In this document: piece after piece, positions 54,920-63,939 of the stretch
Position numbering within the stretch: the stretch's first letter is position 1
Layout: every line of letters begins with the position of its first letter
NCBI RefSeq assembly: GCF_012843905.1
Contig: NZ_JABAGC010000003.1
Location: 62,001-126,000 of the forward strand
DNA length: 64,000 nt
From: Clostridium sp. SM-530-WT-3G
GTDB lineage: Bacteria > Bacillota > Clostridia > Clostridiales > Clostridiaceae
Direction: 5' to 3'
Program-made: the position numbers and the translations under genes
Notes under the pieces: model-generated
The model's input: only the letters and a program-made list of their open reading frames with translations
What the model was told of the DNA's origin: nothing
Database searches by the model: none

Positions 54920-54965
54920 AAAAAGTCATATGTCACTAAAATAATGATGTATGGCTTTTTATATT
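54920..54965 (+). terminator. Intrinsic terminator after the 3D-domain gene
   Basis: AAAAAGTCATA and TATGGCTTTTT pair over 11 bp (one G-U) around 19 bases. Confidence 0.7.
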
Positions 54966-55149
54966 TTCTGAGATTTTATTATGCAGAAATTTTTTACTGA
55001 AGGATTTTATGAAAAGTATAAATTTATTAATTTACATTGTAGTAAAGTTAAATAAATTACCTATATTATATTTTAGCTTTTTGTATAAAACATAAAAGTA
55101 ATTCTAATAATAAATTTGATTTATTATTTAAGGAGTGAATTAATATATT

Positions 55150-55779
55150 ATGAAAAAGTTTATACAAAAACTATTATGTATTATCGTAACTATAGTTACT
55201 TTTACTTCACTATCTATTAATGCTTCTGCAAAAGCAGATTCAAAAAAGGCAGAATTTATACATAATCATTCTGAAGTTTTAGAATCACTAAAAGAATGTA
55301 ATAAGTGTTGGAAGAAAAATGGTGATGTAAGAATGGACTTCTTAGAGCAGATAATTCATCATAATGAAATAGAAATATGTATGTGTGAAAATATAATAAA
55401 ATATACAGATAATAAGGATGTTATGAATTTAGCTAAGAAGTTTATAAAAGCTTCTATGGAATGTAATTCAGAGCTCAATGAATTGTTGGATGAAATAAGA
55501 AAAGAGCCAATGAAAGATAAAAATAATGAAGAAAAATATGCTGTAGAATATGATCAGAAATATGGAAGTATGTTATTGCAGTTGCAGATAGATAGAGATG
55601 ATGATAATATAGATAAGATATTTTTATGTTCATCTAAAAAACATCATGAATACATGGCAAGTATATGTGAAATTATAAATAAATATACTAAAGATGAAAA
55701 AATTAATAAGCTTTCAAAAGATATAAGTGAAAGAATGAAAAAGGAAATAAAAAAATTAAATAGAACTTATAAAATGTAA
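55150..55779 (+). CDS. Secreted DUF305-like protein
   Basis: This 209-residue protein has a Sec signal peptide (KLLCIIVTIVTFTSLSINASA, cleavage expected after ASA near residue 27). The mature part is helical and contains two similar blocks, MDFLEQIIHHNEIEICMCENIIKYTDNKDV and LCSSKKHHEYMASICEIINKYTKDEKI, each with an HH pair followed by M/C residues. That is the ferritin-like DUF305 pattern, seen in proteins linked to metal or copper handling. The assignment is by pattern only. The next gene, a nitroreductase, begins 37 bases later, so the two may be co-transcribed. Confidence 0.65.
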   Translation: MKKFIQKLLCIIVTIVTFTSLSINASAKADSKKAEFIHNHSEVLESLKECNKCWKKNGDVRMDFLEQIIHHNEIEICMCENIIKYTDNKDVMNLAKKFIKASMECNSELNELLDEIRKEPMKDKNNEEKYAVEYDQKYGSMLLQLQIDRDDDNIDKIFLCSSKKHHEYMASICEIINKYTKDEKINKLSKDISERMKKEIKKLNRTYKM

Positions 55780-55816
55780 GCTGATTTTTTAACTTAATTA
55801 GAAAAGGGGGATTTTT

Positions 55817-56386
55817 GTGGTTAAAGATCTTGTAATTAAAAATAGATCCTATAGGAGATTTTTTGGAGATAGGGATATATCTAGAGAAACTTTATGTGAG
55901 CTAATAGATATTGCAAGACTGTGTCCAAGTGGAAGAAATATTCAAGGATTAAGATATATGATTTTTAATGATAAAGAAGAAAATATGAAAGTCTTTGAAA
56001 ACTTATTCTGGGCAGGATATCTTAAAGAATGGAATGGACCTTGTGATGGGGAAAGACCAAGTGGATATATAATAATGCTTAAAGATAACAGTCTTGGAGC
56101 AGTTTCACCTATAGATGAGGGGATTGCGGCTCAAAGTATTCTTCTTGGAGCAGTTGAAAAGAGATTAGGCGGATGTATTATTGCTAATATAAATAGAAAA
56201 AGCCTTAAGGAATATTTAAAGCTTGATGATAAATATGACATAGAATTAGTCATTGCATTAGGTTATCCTAAAGAAGAAGTTATTATAGATGAACTTAAGG
56301 ATGATGGTGATATAAAATATTGGAGAGATGAAAATAAAGTACATCATGTTCCTAAAAGAAAGCTAGAAGATATATTGATAAAATAA
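55817..56386 (+). CDS. Nitroreductase family protein
   Basis: This 189-residue FMN-dependent oxidoreductase has the nitroreductase layout: NRSYRRFFGDRDISRETLCELIDIARLCPSGRNIQGLRYMIF at the start, with flavin-phosphate-binding arginines and serine, then DEGIAAQSILLGAVEKRLGGCII and IELVIALGYPKEE. Lengths near 190 residues are typical for the short class. Physiological substrates are not predictable. The start is GTG 55817 with AAGGGGG. It follows the DUF305-like gene closely and is closed by a terminator. Confidence 0.87.
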   Translation: MVKDLVIKNRSYRRFFGDRDISRETLCELIDIARLCPSGRNIQGLRYMIFNDKEENMKVFENLFWAGYLKEWNGPCDGERPSGYIIMLKDNSLGAVSPIDEGIAAQSILLGAVEKRLGGCIIANINRKSLKEYLKLDDKYDIELVIALGYPKEEVIIDELKDDGDIKYWRDENKVHHVPKRKLEDILIK

Positions 56387-56399
56387 ATATTAATATGAT

Positions 56400-56445
56400 A
56401 AAAAAGATGATTCTAAGCTTTTATGCTGAAATCATCTTTTTACTT
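56400..56445 (+). terminator. Intrinsic terminator after the nitroreductase gene
   Basis: AAAAAGATGATT and AATCATCTTTTT pair over 12 bp. Confidence 0.8.
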
Positions 56446-56615
56446 TATATAAAATTATATTTGTAAAGAATTTATGGATTATCTCTATATACTTAACAAA
56501 ATTATATGTTAAAAATATGGTTTAAACAAAAGTTTTAATGAATTATGAGTAAATATTAAAATTTTGGATAATATCGATAAGAGAAGTATTTTTATAATTG
56601 GAGCGATATTTTATT

Positions 56616-57416
56616 ATGAGGGATATAGAGTTTTTTAAAAGTGAAAAAGTAGAATTTATTTATGATGTATGTGCAGGCATAATGTCTATAATAGCAGTTA
56701 TAATAGTCATGGTTGGATATTCAGCAGGATTATCTAATAGAGATTCTAGAATTATAAGGACATTAGATTGTATGGTGTACTGGATCTTTGTAGCTGACTA
56801 TATTGTTAGATTCATATTCTGTAAAGATAAAAAGAAATTTTTAAAATATAATATTATTGATTTGATTGCAATAATGCCCTTGATGTATATATCCTCATTA
56901 AAATATGGAAATGCATTCAAGCTTATAAGGGTTATAACCTATGTAATAAGATTGTTATCTGATATGAAAGAAATACTATTTACCAATGGATTTATATATG
57001 CATTGAGTATAATTACTATTATTACACTGCTTGGAGCTATAGGAGTGTATTTCTGTGAAGTTAATGTAAATGAAGGCATAAGTAAGTTTGAAGATGCTCT
57101 TTGGTGGAGTATAGTGACAGTTACTACAGTAGGATATGGAGATGTTATAGTGATTACTAGAATGGGAAGGGTAATAGCAATTATGCTTATGTTTACAGGG
57201 GTAGGTTTTATAAGTATGTTTACAAGTACTATGTCAACATATTTCTTTGCAAAATTAAAGGAATATGACAATAGGAAAGTAATTGTTTTAGATAATTGTA
57301 GTTGCAAAGATGATATTGATTTGTCAAAGCTTACTGAAGAAAAGAGAAAGAGCGTAATTAATTATTATAAATTTTTATTAAGTTCAAAAGAGGAAAATGA
57401 TAAGAAAAATAGTTGA
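56616..57416 (+). CDS. Voltage-gated-type potassium channel protein
   Basis: This 266-residue membrane protein has the six-helix ion-transport layout. The selectivity filter is TVTTVGYGD between pore helix ALWWSIV and the last helix. The voltage-sensor-like S4 (FKLIRVITYVIRLLSDMKEIL) has only three positive charges at the expected spacing, so voltage sensing would be weak. The C-terminal tail is short and polar, with no RCK/TrkA domain. ATG 56616 follows TTGGAGCG; the TTG at 56598 overlaps that ribosome site and is rejected. An HMA-like gene follows 74 bases later. Confidence 0.88.
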   Translation: MRDIEFFKSEKVEFIYDVCAGIMSIIAVIIVMVGYSAGLSNRDSRIIRTLDCMVYWIFVADYIVRFIFCKDKKKFLKYNIIDLIAIMPLMYISSLKYGNAFKLIRVITYVIRLLSDMKEILFTNGFIYALSIITIITLLGAIGVYFCEVNVNEGISKFEDALWWSIVTVTTVGYGDVIVITRMGRVIAIMLMFTGVGFISMFTSTMSTYFFAKLKEYDNRKVIVLDNCSCKDDIDLSKLTEEKRKSVINYYKFLLSSKEENDKKNS

Positions 57417-57490
57417 GCTTCAAAAAGGGTAAAAAATAATTTTTTTGAACATACTATATTTGTAATTTAATTACGAAAGGAAGAGTATGT

Positions 57491-57697
57491 ATGGAAAGAG
57501 ATCATTATTTAGTAGATGGAATAGGAAATTCAAATATGAAAACTCAAATAAAAAATGCCCTTGAAAATATAGAAGGAGTAAACAATGTATGTGTTGATAT
57601 GGCGAGAGGTAGTGTTGAAGTAATATATAATAACCCTGCAACAAGTTCTGAAATAAGGAGCTGCATTGAAAATACCGGACATAGAATAAGAGAATAA
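57491..57697 (+). CDS. HMA-fold (CopZ-like) protein lacking the metal-binding cysteines
   Basis: This 68-residue protein has the ferredoxin-like fold of heavy-metal-associated domains: a first strand, then VDGIGNSNMKTQIKNALENIEGVNNVCVDMARGSVEVIYN and a final CIENTGHRIRE. The sequence where a metal-binding HMA has GMxCxxC is GIGNSNM, so both copper-binding cysteines are missing. The fold is probably intact but ordinary metallochaperone activity is not expected. ATG 57491 has GAAAGGAAGAG in front. A terminator follows. It may be co-transcribed with the channel gene, although no functional link is known. Confidence 0.75.
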   Translation: MERDHYLVDGIGNSNMKTQIKNALENIEGVNNVCVDMARGSVEVIYNNPATSSEIRSCIENTGHRIRE

Positions 57698-57736
57698 AAG
57701 TAATGTATTTTCTTATATAGTAAAAACAATATCTGT

Positions 57737-57775
57737 AAAAATCTCATGTATTACGTGGATACATGAGATTTTTTT
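57737..57775 (+). terminator. Intrinsic terminator after the HMA-like gene
   Basis: AAAAATCTCATGTAT and ATACATGAGATTTTT form a perfect 15-bp stem with a seven-base loop. Confidence 0.88.
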
Positions 57776-58203
57776 ATTTCTATAATATAATATTTGTTTT
57801 TTATTTTTTTAGTATATAAATTCATAAATCTAATAATAAGATATGGTGGAATAAAGTTGATGAAAAATCATAATAATTAAATATTCATGCTAATTATTAA
57901 AAAAATAGCCAAATATAATTTAGTGAAATATGGAGAGATTATATAATATTAAAGTTGTATACGAGTAAAATACATTTGTGTTTTGAGAAAAGATAGCAAA
58001 ATATAGATGTAAACGATTGTAAAAACTTTTTAATTATCTTATTTATAAAAAAATATCAATTTGCTTGATAAATTGTTAAAAAAATTAAGGCGAAAAAGTT
58101 GAGTTGATAAATCTATATTTTGACAAAAAAGAGTAAAAAGTGTAATATGTATAAAAAGTTTAAAAATGTAAAAAAATTAAAATGTAGTTGGGGGAGAAAT
58201 CAT
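57776..58203. other. Upstream region of the opp operon
   Basis: This AT-rich region of about 430 bases has no gene. Besides the promoter at 58120-58148, TGTAAACGATTGTAAA near 58010 partly resembles a catabolite-responsive (cre) site but lacks one conserved C, so I do not claim it. Confidence 0.45.
58120..58148 (+). promoter_or_regulatory. Promoter of the opp operon
   Basis: TTGACA (58120-58125), 17-base spacer, TAATAT (58143-58148). It lies 56 bases before the oppB start, which also argues against the longer reading frame beginning at TTG 58120. Confidence 0.65.
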
Positions 58204-59121
58204 ATGATAAGGTATATTGGAAAAAGACTAGTAGCAAGTGTACTAACAATATGGGTTGTAATTACATTGACATTTTTCTTAATGAGACTTATGCCGGGCG
58301 GACCATTTGATAGTGAAAAATTAACGCCTCAAGCAAAAGCAAATATGGAAGCTAAGTATGGAATAGATAAACCGCTTAGTGAACAATACACAATGTATTT
58401 AAAAAATGTTTTACATGCAGATTTTGGTGAGTCAATGGTATTCCCAGGAAGAAGTGTAACAGATACTATAAAAACTTCGTTTCCAGCATCTGCAAAAGTT
58501 GGACTAGCTAGTGTATGTACATCTGTTTTTGTCGGTGTGGTATTAGGAATAATATCTGCATTGAAAAAAGGAAAGTGGGCTGATTCATTAATAATATTTG
58601 TTGTAACATTGGGAATAACAATTCCTAGCTTTGTAACCAGTGCAGTTCTTATTTATGTATTAACTGTTCAATTAGGATTATTACCTGCAACTGGGCTTTC
58701 AGGACCAGAAAACTATGTTATGCCTGTAATTGCTCTTTCTATGGCATCAACAGCGTTTATTACAAGATTAACAAGAAATAAATTGCTAGATGTATTGAAA
58801 TCGGATTATATAAGAACAGCAAAAGCAAAAGGGCTTGGAAGAGGAAAAATAGTATTTAAACATGCACTTAGAAATTCAATGATTCCTATTGTGACTTATA
58901 TAGGGCCATTAATAGCAAGTATTTTAACAGGAAGCTTTATTATAGAAAAAATATTTGCAATACCAGGTTTAGGTAATGAATTTGTACAATCAGTAACAAA
59001 TAGAGATTATTCAATGCTTCTTGGAGTTACAGCATTCTACTGTACAATGCTTGTTATATTAGCATTTATTGTAGATTTATTATACGTAGTAATAGACCCA
59101 AGAATTAAGTTAGATAAATAG
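58204..59121 (+). CDS. oppB: Oligopeptide ABC transporter permease OppB
   Basis: OppB is one of two membrane subunits of the oligopeptide importer. The 305-residue protein has six membrane helices: the N-terminal MIRYIGKRLVASVLTIWVV, then FFLMRLMPGGPFD, YGIDKPLSEQYTMYL, and the EAA-loop segment RTAKAKGLGRGKIVFKHALRNSMIPIV that contacts the ATPases. ATG 58204 has GGGGGAG 7 bases upstream; an upstream TTG at 58120 coincides with the promoter -35 box and is not the start. It leads a five-gene operon, 12 bases before oppC. Confidence 0.93.
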   Translation: MIRYIGKRLVASVLTIWVVITLTFFLMRLMPGGPFDSEKLTPQAKANMEAKYGIDKPLSEQYTMYLKNVLHADFGESMVFPGRSVTDTIKTSFPASAKVGLASVCTSVFVGVVLGIISALKKGKWADSLIIFVVTLGITIPSFVTSAVLIYVLTVQLGLLPATGLSGPENYVMPVIALSMASTAFITRLTRNKLLDVLKSDYIRTAKAKGLGRGKIVFKHALRNSMIPIVTYIGPLIASILTGSFIIEKIFAIPGLGNEFVQSVTNRDYSMLLGVTAFYCTMLVILAFIVDLLYVVIDPRIKLDK

Positions 59122-59133
59122 GAGGAACGTAAA

Positions 59134-60075
59134 ATGGAAAAGTTAGCAATAGATAAAAGTAAATTTACGCCTCTAAGTGCTGAAGAAAAAAGAGTTGAAG
59201 TAGCAGTAAGACCAAGTATTGGTTACTGGAAAGATGTTTGGAACAGACTTAAGAGCAATAAGATGGCTATAGGAGGACTTGTAGTAATTATAGCAATAGT
59301 ACTTGCAGCAATATTTGTGCCTATATTTTCATCTTATACATATGATTTAAATGATTTAAGTATGGCAAATTCAAGGCCTTCAAGTGAACATTGGTTTGGA
59401 ACAGACCAACTTGGAAGAGATATATTTGTAAGAGTATTCTTTGGAGCTAGATATTCTTTAATTATAGCTGTTGTTGCAGCAATAATTAATTTAATTATTG
59501 GTGTAGCTTATGGAGGAATTGCAGGATATTTTGGAGGAACAGTAGATAATATCTTAATGAGATTAGTAGATATTATTTCTTCTATACCATTAACTATATA
59601 TGTAATTATTTTCATGGCTATCCTTTCTAAGCCAGGTGAAGGCGGAAGTGGTCTAGGTACCATAATTTTAGCATTGTCAATTTCTTATTGGATTAGCATG
59701 GCTAGAATAGTAAGAGGAGATGTTCTTCAATTAAAACAACAAGAATTTGTACTTGCAGCTAAATCTTTAGGTGTATCAGATTTCAAAATTTTAATAAAGC
59801 ATCTTATACCAAACTGTGTAGGCTCAATAATGGTAACACTTACATTATTAATACCTGAAGCAGTATTTACAGAAGCATTTTTAAGCTTCATAGGATTAGG
59901 ACTTACACCACCAATTGCTTCTCTAGGAACATTAGCAAATGATGCAATGAATTCTATATACACTTATCCATATCAGTTAGTTCCACCAGCAGCTGCAATT
60001 TGTTTAATAATCCTAGCATTCAATTTATTCAGTGATGGATTAAGTGATGCATTAGATCCTAAGAACAAAAGATAG
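59134..60075 (+). CDS. oppC: Oligopeptide ABC transporter permease OppC
   Basis: OppC is the second membrane subunit. The 313-residue protein has a longer cytoplasmic N-terminus, the first helix after SNKMAIGGLVVIIAIVLAAIF, HWFGTDQLGRDIFVRVFFGARYSL and the EAA loop QQEFVLAAKSLGVSDFKILIKHLIPN, then AFLSFIGLGLTPPIASLGTL. These are the standard OppC/DppC landmarks. ATG 59134 is preceded by AGGAGG. Its stop codon is immediately followed by the oppD ribosome site. Confidence 0.94.
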   Translation: MEKLAIDKSKFTPLSAEEKRVEVAVRPSIGYWKDVWNRLKSNKMAIGGLVVIIAIVLAAIFVPIFSSYTYDLNDLSMANSRPSSEHWFGTDQLGRDIFVRVFFGARYSLIIAVVAAIINLIIGVAYGGIAGYFGGTVDNILMRLVDIISSIPLTIYVIIFMAILSKPGEGGSGLGTIILALSISYWISMARIVRGDVLQLKQQEFVLAAKSLGVSDFKILIKHLIPNCVGSIMVTLTLLIPEAVFTEAFLSFIGLGLTPPIASLGTLANDAMNSIYTYPYQLVPPAAAICLIILAFNLFSDGLSDALDPKNKR

Positions 60076-60087
60076 GAGTTGGAGTTT

Positions 60088-61095
60088 GTGGAAAAGATAT
60101 TAGAAGTAAAAAATTTAGAAACTTCCTTTAAAACTAATGTTGGTGAAGTACATTCAGTAAGAGGAGTATCATTTTATTTAAATCAAGGAGAAGCTTTAGG
60201 AATAGTTGGTGAGTCTGGATGTGGTAAAAGTGTAACTATGATGTCCATAATGAGACTTATAGATAGTAATGGGAAGATAGTCAATGGAGATATAATCTTT
60301 GATGGCAAAGATATTTCAAAAGCAAAAGATTCAGAAATGAATAGTATCAGAGGAAATGATATCGGAATGATATTCCAAGATCCTATGACATCTTTAAATC
60401 CAGTATACACTATTGGAGATCAGCTTATGGAACCTTTACTTAAACATAAAGGAATGAGCAAAGAAGAAGCTAGAAAAGAAGCTATAAAAATGCTTGGATT
60501 AGTAGGAATACCAAGCCCTGAAAAGAGAATGAAACAATATCCTCATGAATTTTCAGGAGGTATGAGACAAAGAGCTATGATAGCAATGAGTCTTATTTGT
60601 AAGCCAAAGCTTATTATTGCTGATGAACCTACAACAGCACTAGATGTTACAATTCAAGCACAAATACTTGATTTAATGAAGGATTTAAAGAATAAATTAA
60701 ATACATCAATAATTCTTATAACTCATGATTTAGGGGTAGTAGCAGATCTTTGTACAAGAATTAATGTAATGTACGGTGGAATAATCGTTGAAACAGGAAC
60801 AACAGAAGACATTTTCTATAGAGGAAAACATCCTTATACATGGGGACTACTTGCTAGTGTTCCAAATCCAAAGGCTGATATTAAGGAAAAGCTAAAGCCT
60901 ATAGAAGGACAACCACCAGATTTATTAAAACCACCAGTTGGATGCCCATTTGCAGCAAGATGTGATTATGCAATGAAAATATGTATAGAAAAGCAACCTC
61001 CTCAATTTGAAGTAGGAGAAAACCATAAATGTGCATGTTGGTTATGCCATGAAGATGCACCTAAAGTTGAATCACCTATAGGGAGGGACAAGTAA
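60088..61095 (+). CDS. oppD: Oligopeptide ABC transporter ATPase OppD
   Basis: OppD is one of the two cytoplasmic ATPases that power the importer. The 335-residue protein shows Walker A GESGCGKSVTMMSIMRL, the Q-loop FQDPMTSLNP, signature FSGGMRQRAMIA, Walker B LIIADEPTTALD and the H-loop THDLG. The C-terminal oligopeptide extension (VGCPFAARCDYAMKIC) with cysteines would bind an iron-sulfur cluster, as in the Opp/Dpp group. GTG 60088 is preferred over TTG 60079, because AGGAG at 60074-60078 is spaced for the former. It overlaps oppF by one base. Confidence 0.93.
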   Translation: MEKILEVKNLETSFKTNVGEVHSVRGVSFYLNQGEALGIVGESGCGKSVTMMSIMRLIDSNGKIVNGDIIFDGKDISKAKDSEMNSIRGNDIGMIFQDPMTSLNPVYTIGDQLMEPLLKHKGMSKEEARKEAIKMLGLVGIPSPEKRMKQYPHEFSGGMRQRAMIAMSLICKPKLIIADEPTTALDVTIQAQILDLMKDLKNKLNTSIILITHDLGVVADLCTRINVMYGGIIVETGTTEDIFYRGKHPYTWGLLASVPNPKADIKEKLKPIEGQPPDLLKPPVGCPFAARCDYAMKICIEKQPPQFEVGENHKCACWLCHEDAPKVESPIGRDK

Positions 61096-62093
61096 TGCAA
61101 AAGAATAATGAAGAAAAGTTAGAAAATGATGTAATACTGGAAGTTAAAGATCTTTGTAAGTACTTCCCTGCAAAATCAGGACTGTTTGGAAAAAAGAGCT
61201 ACGTTAAAGCAGTTGATAAAGTTTCATTCACATTAAAGAAAGGTGAAACTTTAGGATTAGTAGGTGAATCTGGATGTGGGAAGACTACAACAGGAAGAAC
61301 AGTATTAAAATTGTACGAACCAACTTCAGGAAAGATAATTTTTAAAGGAAAAGATATTACTAATTATTCTGAAAAGCAGATGGTTCCATTAAGAAAGAAT
61401 TTACAGATGATTTTCCAAGATCCATATGCTTCTCTAGATCCAAGAATGACAGTTGGTGATATTATTGGTGAAGCAATTGATGTTCATAAATTGTTTGTAG
61501 GAGAAGAAAGAACTAAAAGAATACAAAGTCTTTTAGCAAGGGTTGGACTTATGCCTGACCATATAAATAGATATCCACATGAGTTTTCAGGTGGTCAAAG
61601 GCAAAGAATTGGTATTGCAAGAGCATTAGCAGTTGAACCAGATTTAATAGTCTGTGATGAACCTATTTCTGCACTTGATGTATCTATTCAAGCACAGGTT
61701 ATAAATATGCTTGAAGAGTTACAGGAAGAATTAGGACTAACATATTTATTTATTGCTCATGACCTTTCAATGGTTAAACATATCTCAACTAAAATTGGAG
61801 TTATGTACTTAGGAAGAATGGTTGAACTTGGTGGAAGTAATGAGGTATATAGTGAAGCACTTCATCCATATACACAGGCACTTTTATCAGCTGTTCCAAT
61901 ACCAGATCCAGATGAAGCGAAAAAGAATCAAAGAATAGTTCTTGAAGGAGATATACCATCACCTATAGATCCACCACCAGGATGTAGATTTAAGGGGAGA
62001 TGTAGATGTGCTAAGCCAATCTGTGGTGAAGTAGATCCAGAATTAAAGGAAGTAAAACCTGGACATTTTGTAGCATGTCATTTATTTGACTAA
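61095..62093 (+). CDS. oppF: Oligopeptide ABC transporter ATPase OppF
   Basis: OppF is the partner ATPase. The 332-residue protein has Walker A GESGCGKTTTGRTVLKL, Q-loop FQDPYASLDPRMTV, signature FSGGQRQRIGIARAL, Walker B LIVCDEPISALDVS and AHDLSMV. The C-terminal extension PPPGCRFKGRCRCAKPIC resembles the cluster-binding tail of OppD. ATG 61095 lies within the stop codon of oppD (TAATG), so the two ATPases are made in a coupled way. A 163-base gap leads to oppA. Confidence 0.94.
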   Translation: MQKNNEEKLENDVILEVKDLCKYFPAKSGLFGKKSYVKAVDKVSFTLKKGETLGLVGESGCGKTTTGRTVLKLYEPTSGKIIFKGKDITNYSEKQMVPLRKNLQMIFQDPYASLDPRMTVGDIIGEAIDVHKLFVGEERTKRIQSLLARVGLMPDHINRYPHEFSGGQRQRIGIARALAVEPDLIVCDEPISALDVSIQAQVINMLEELQEELGLTYLFIAHDLSMVKHISTKIGVMYLGRMVELGGSNEVYSEALHPYTQALLSAVPIPDPDEAKKNQRIVLEGDIPSPIDPPPGCRFKGRCRCAKPICGEVDPELKEVKPGHFVACHLFD

Positions 62094-62256
62094 TAAAAGC
62101 AGGAATTAAAGGTTGATTAATATTAATTAATGAGATTTAAAAGATTTGTTTAATAGGGGATTATATATTTATATATGATCAATTATATATGTAAATTGTT
62201 AGCTTTACATAAGCACATGTAAATAGCTTCAATAGATAAAAAGGGGGAAATAAAAT

Positions 62257-63939
62257 ATGAAAACTAGTAAAATTAAAAAGCTATGTGCAGTTGTTATGGC
62301 AGCTACACTAGCAATGTCAACATTAGTTGGTTGTGGGGCTTCAAAAAACGTGGGGGCTGGAAAGACAGCTAATATTCAAGAAATAACTTTTAACTTAGGG
62401 GCAGATCCTAAAACAATGGACCCAGCCTTAAACCAAGCTGTAGATGCTGGTACATTAATTTCAAACTGCTTTGATGGTCTTTATAAGTTAGATGAAAATG
62501 GAAAGCCACAACCAGCAGTAGCAGAAAGTTACGATTTATCTGAAGATAAAACAGAATATACTTTCCATTTAAGAAGCGATGCAAAATGGACAAATGGAAA
62601 TCCAGTAAAAGCAAGTGACTTTGAATATGCTTGGAAAAGAGTATTAAATCCAGAAACTGCAGCAGAATATGCATATCAAATGATGTATTTAAAGGGTGCA
62701 AAAGAATATAATGCAGCTAAAGGTACACCAGAAGAAATTAAAGCTAAAGAAGATGAAGTTGGGGTTAAAGCAATAGATGATAAGACATTAAAAGTTACAT
62801 TAATTGCACCATGTCCTTATTTCTTAGATTTAACTGCATTCCCATGCTACTTCCCAGTAGATCAAAGTGTAGTTGAAGGAAATCCTAACTGGACAAATGA
62901 CCCTAAAACTTATGTTTCTAATGGAGCATTTAAATTAACTGATTACAAGATTAAAGATGGTTGTACATTAGAAAAGAATGATAATTATTATAATAAGGAT
63001 CAAGTTACTCTTGATAAATTAAATGTTAAATTTGCTACACAAGATACTTCATCTTGGGCAAACTTAAAAACTGGTCAATTTGATGTTACTGATTTAGTTC
63101 CATTATCAGAAATTCAAAGTGGAGTTAAAGAAGGGTTAGTAACAATACATCCACAAATTGGAACATATTTCTATTCGGTTAATGTATCAGAAAAAGCTAA
63201 AGATGTTAATCCAGAAGCAGCTAAAGCTTTAAGTGATGCTAGAGTAAGAAAAGCATTAAACTTAGCAATTGATAGAGTATCTATAGTTGAAAATGTTACA
63301 AAGGGTGGACAAACACCAGCAACAGCTTTCGTTTCTACAGGAATTAAAGATGAAAATGGAAATGAATTTGCAGGAAAAGAATATTTTCCAGCAAAAGGTG
63401 ATGTGGAACAAGCTAAGAAATTATTAGCAGAAGCAGGATATCCAGATGGACAAGGATTCCCTTCATTAGTATTATTATTTAATCCAGAATCGGGACATGG
63501 TAATATGGCTCAAGCTATACAAGATATGTGGAAAAATAATTTAGGTATTAATGTAGAACTTCAAAGTCAAGAATGGAAAGTATTCCAACAAACTAGAAAT
63601 AATAAACAATACCAAATTGCTAGAGATGGATGGGTAGGTGATTACTCAGATCCAATGACATTCCTTGATATGCTTGAAAAAGTATCTGGTCAAAATAACT
63701 GTGGTTATGCAAGTGATAAATTTGATGCTTTAGTTGATGCAGCAAAAGTTGAAACAGATACAAATAAGAGATTAGAATTACTACATCAAGCAGAAGATCA
63801 GTTAATGGAAGATATGCCTGTAATTCCACTTTACTACTATACTAAAGCAGTAGGTATGAACAGTAATGTTAAGGGCTTAAGAGTAACTAACTTAGGATTC
63901 TACTTCTTTGATAAAGTTACTAATGAAAAAACAAAATAG
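62257..63939 (+). CDS. oppA: Oligopeptide-binding lipoprotein OppA
   Basis: OppA captures peptides outside the membrane for the importer. The 560-residue protein starts with a lipoprotein signal ending in LVGC (cysteine at residue 26). The mature part has the class C (SBP family 5) features: FNLGADPKTMDPALNQAVDAG, the family signature around AESYDLSEDKTEYTFHLRSDAKWTNGNPVKASDF, WKRVLNP, FPVDQS, and ARDGWVGDYSDPMTFLDML in the C-terminal lobe. AAAGGGGGA precedes ATG 62257. It is the last gene of oppBCDFA in the window. The gap after oppF could allow separate, stronger expression. Confidence 0.95.
   Translation: MKTSKIKKLCAVVMAATLAMSTLVGCGASKNVGAGKTANIQEITFNLGADPKTMDPALNQAVDAGTLISNCFDGLYKLDENGKPQPAVAESYDLSEDKTEYTFHLRSDAKWTNGNPVKASDFEYAWKRVLNPETAAEYAYQMMYLKGAKEYNAAKGTPEEIKAKEDEVGVKAIDDKTLKVTLIAPCPYFLDLTAFPCYFPVDQSVVEGNPNWTNDPKTYVSNGAFKLTDYKIKDGCTLEKNDNYYNKDQVTLDKLNVKFATQDTSSWANLKTGQFDVTDLVPLSEIQSGVKEGLVTIHPQIGTYFYSVNVSEKAKDVNPEAAKALSDARVRKALNLAIDRVSIVENVTKGGQTPATAFVSTGIKDENGNEFAGKEYFPAKGDVEQAKKLLAEAGYPDGQGFPSLVLLFNPESGHGNMAQAIQDMWKNNLGINVELQSQEWKVFQQTRNNKQYQIARDGWVGDYSDPMTFLDMLEKVSGQNNCGYASDKFDALVDAAKVETDTNKRLELLHQAEDQLMEDMPVIPLYYYTKAVGMNSNVKGLRVTNLGFYFFDKVTNEKTK

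Noticed and set aside
58008-58025. Catabolite-responsive cre site upstream of opp
   Set aside because: Only a partial match; a conserved C in the second half is missing.
58120-58203. Longer oppB reading frame from TTG 58120
   Set aside because: The TTG is part of a TTGACA -35 box, the extension is unlike OppB, and GGGGGAG precedes ATG 58204.
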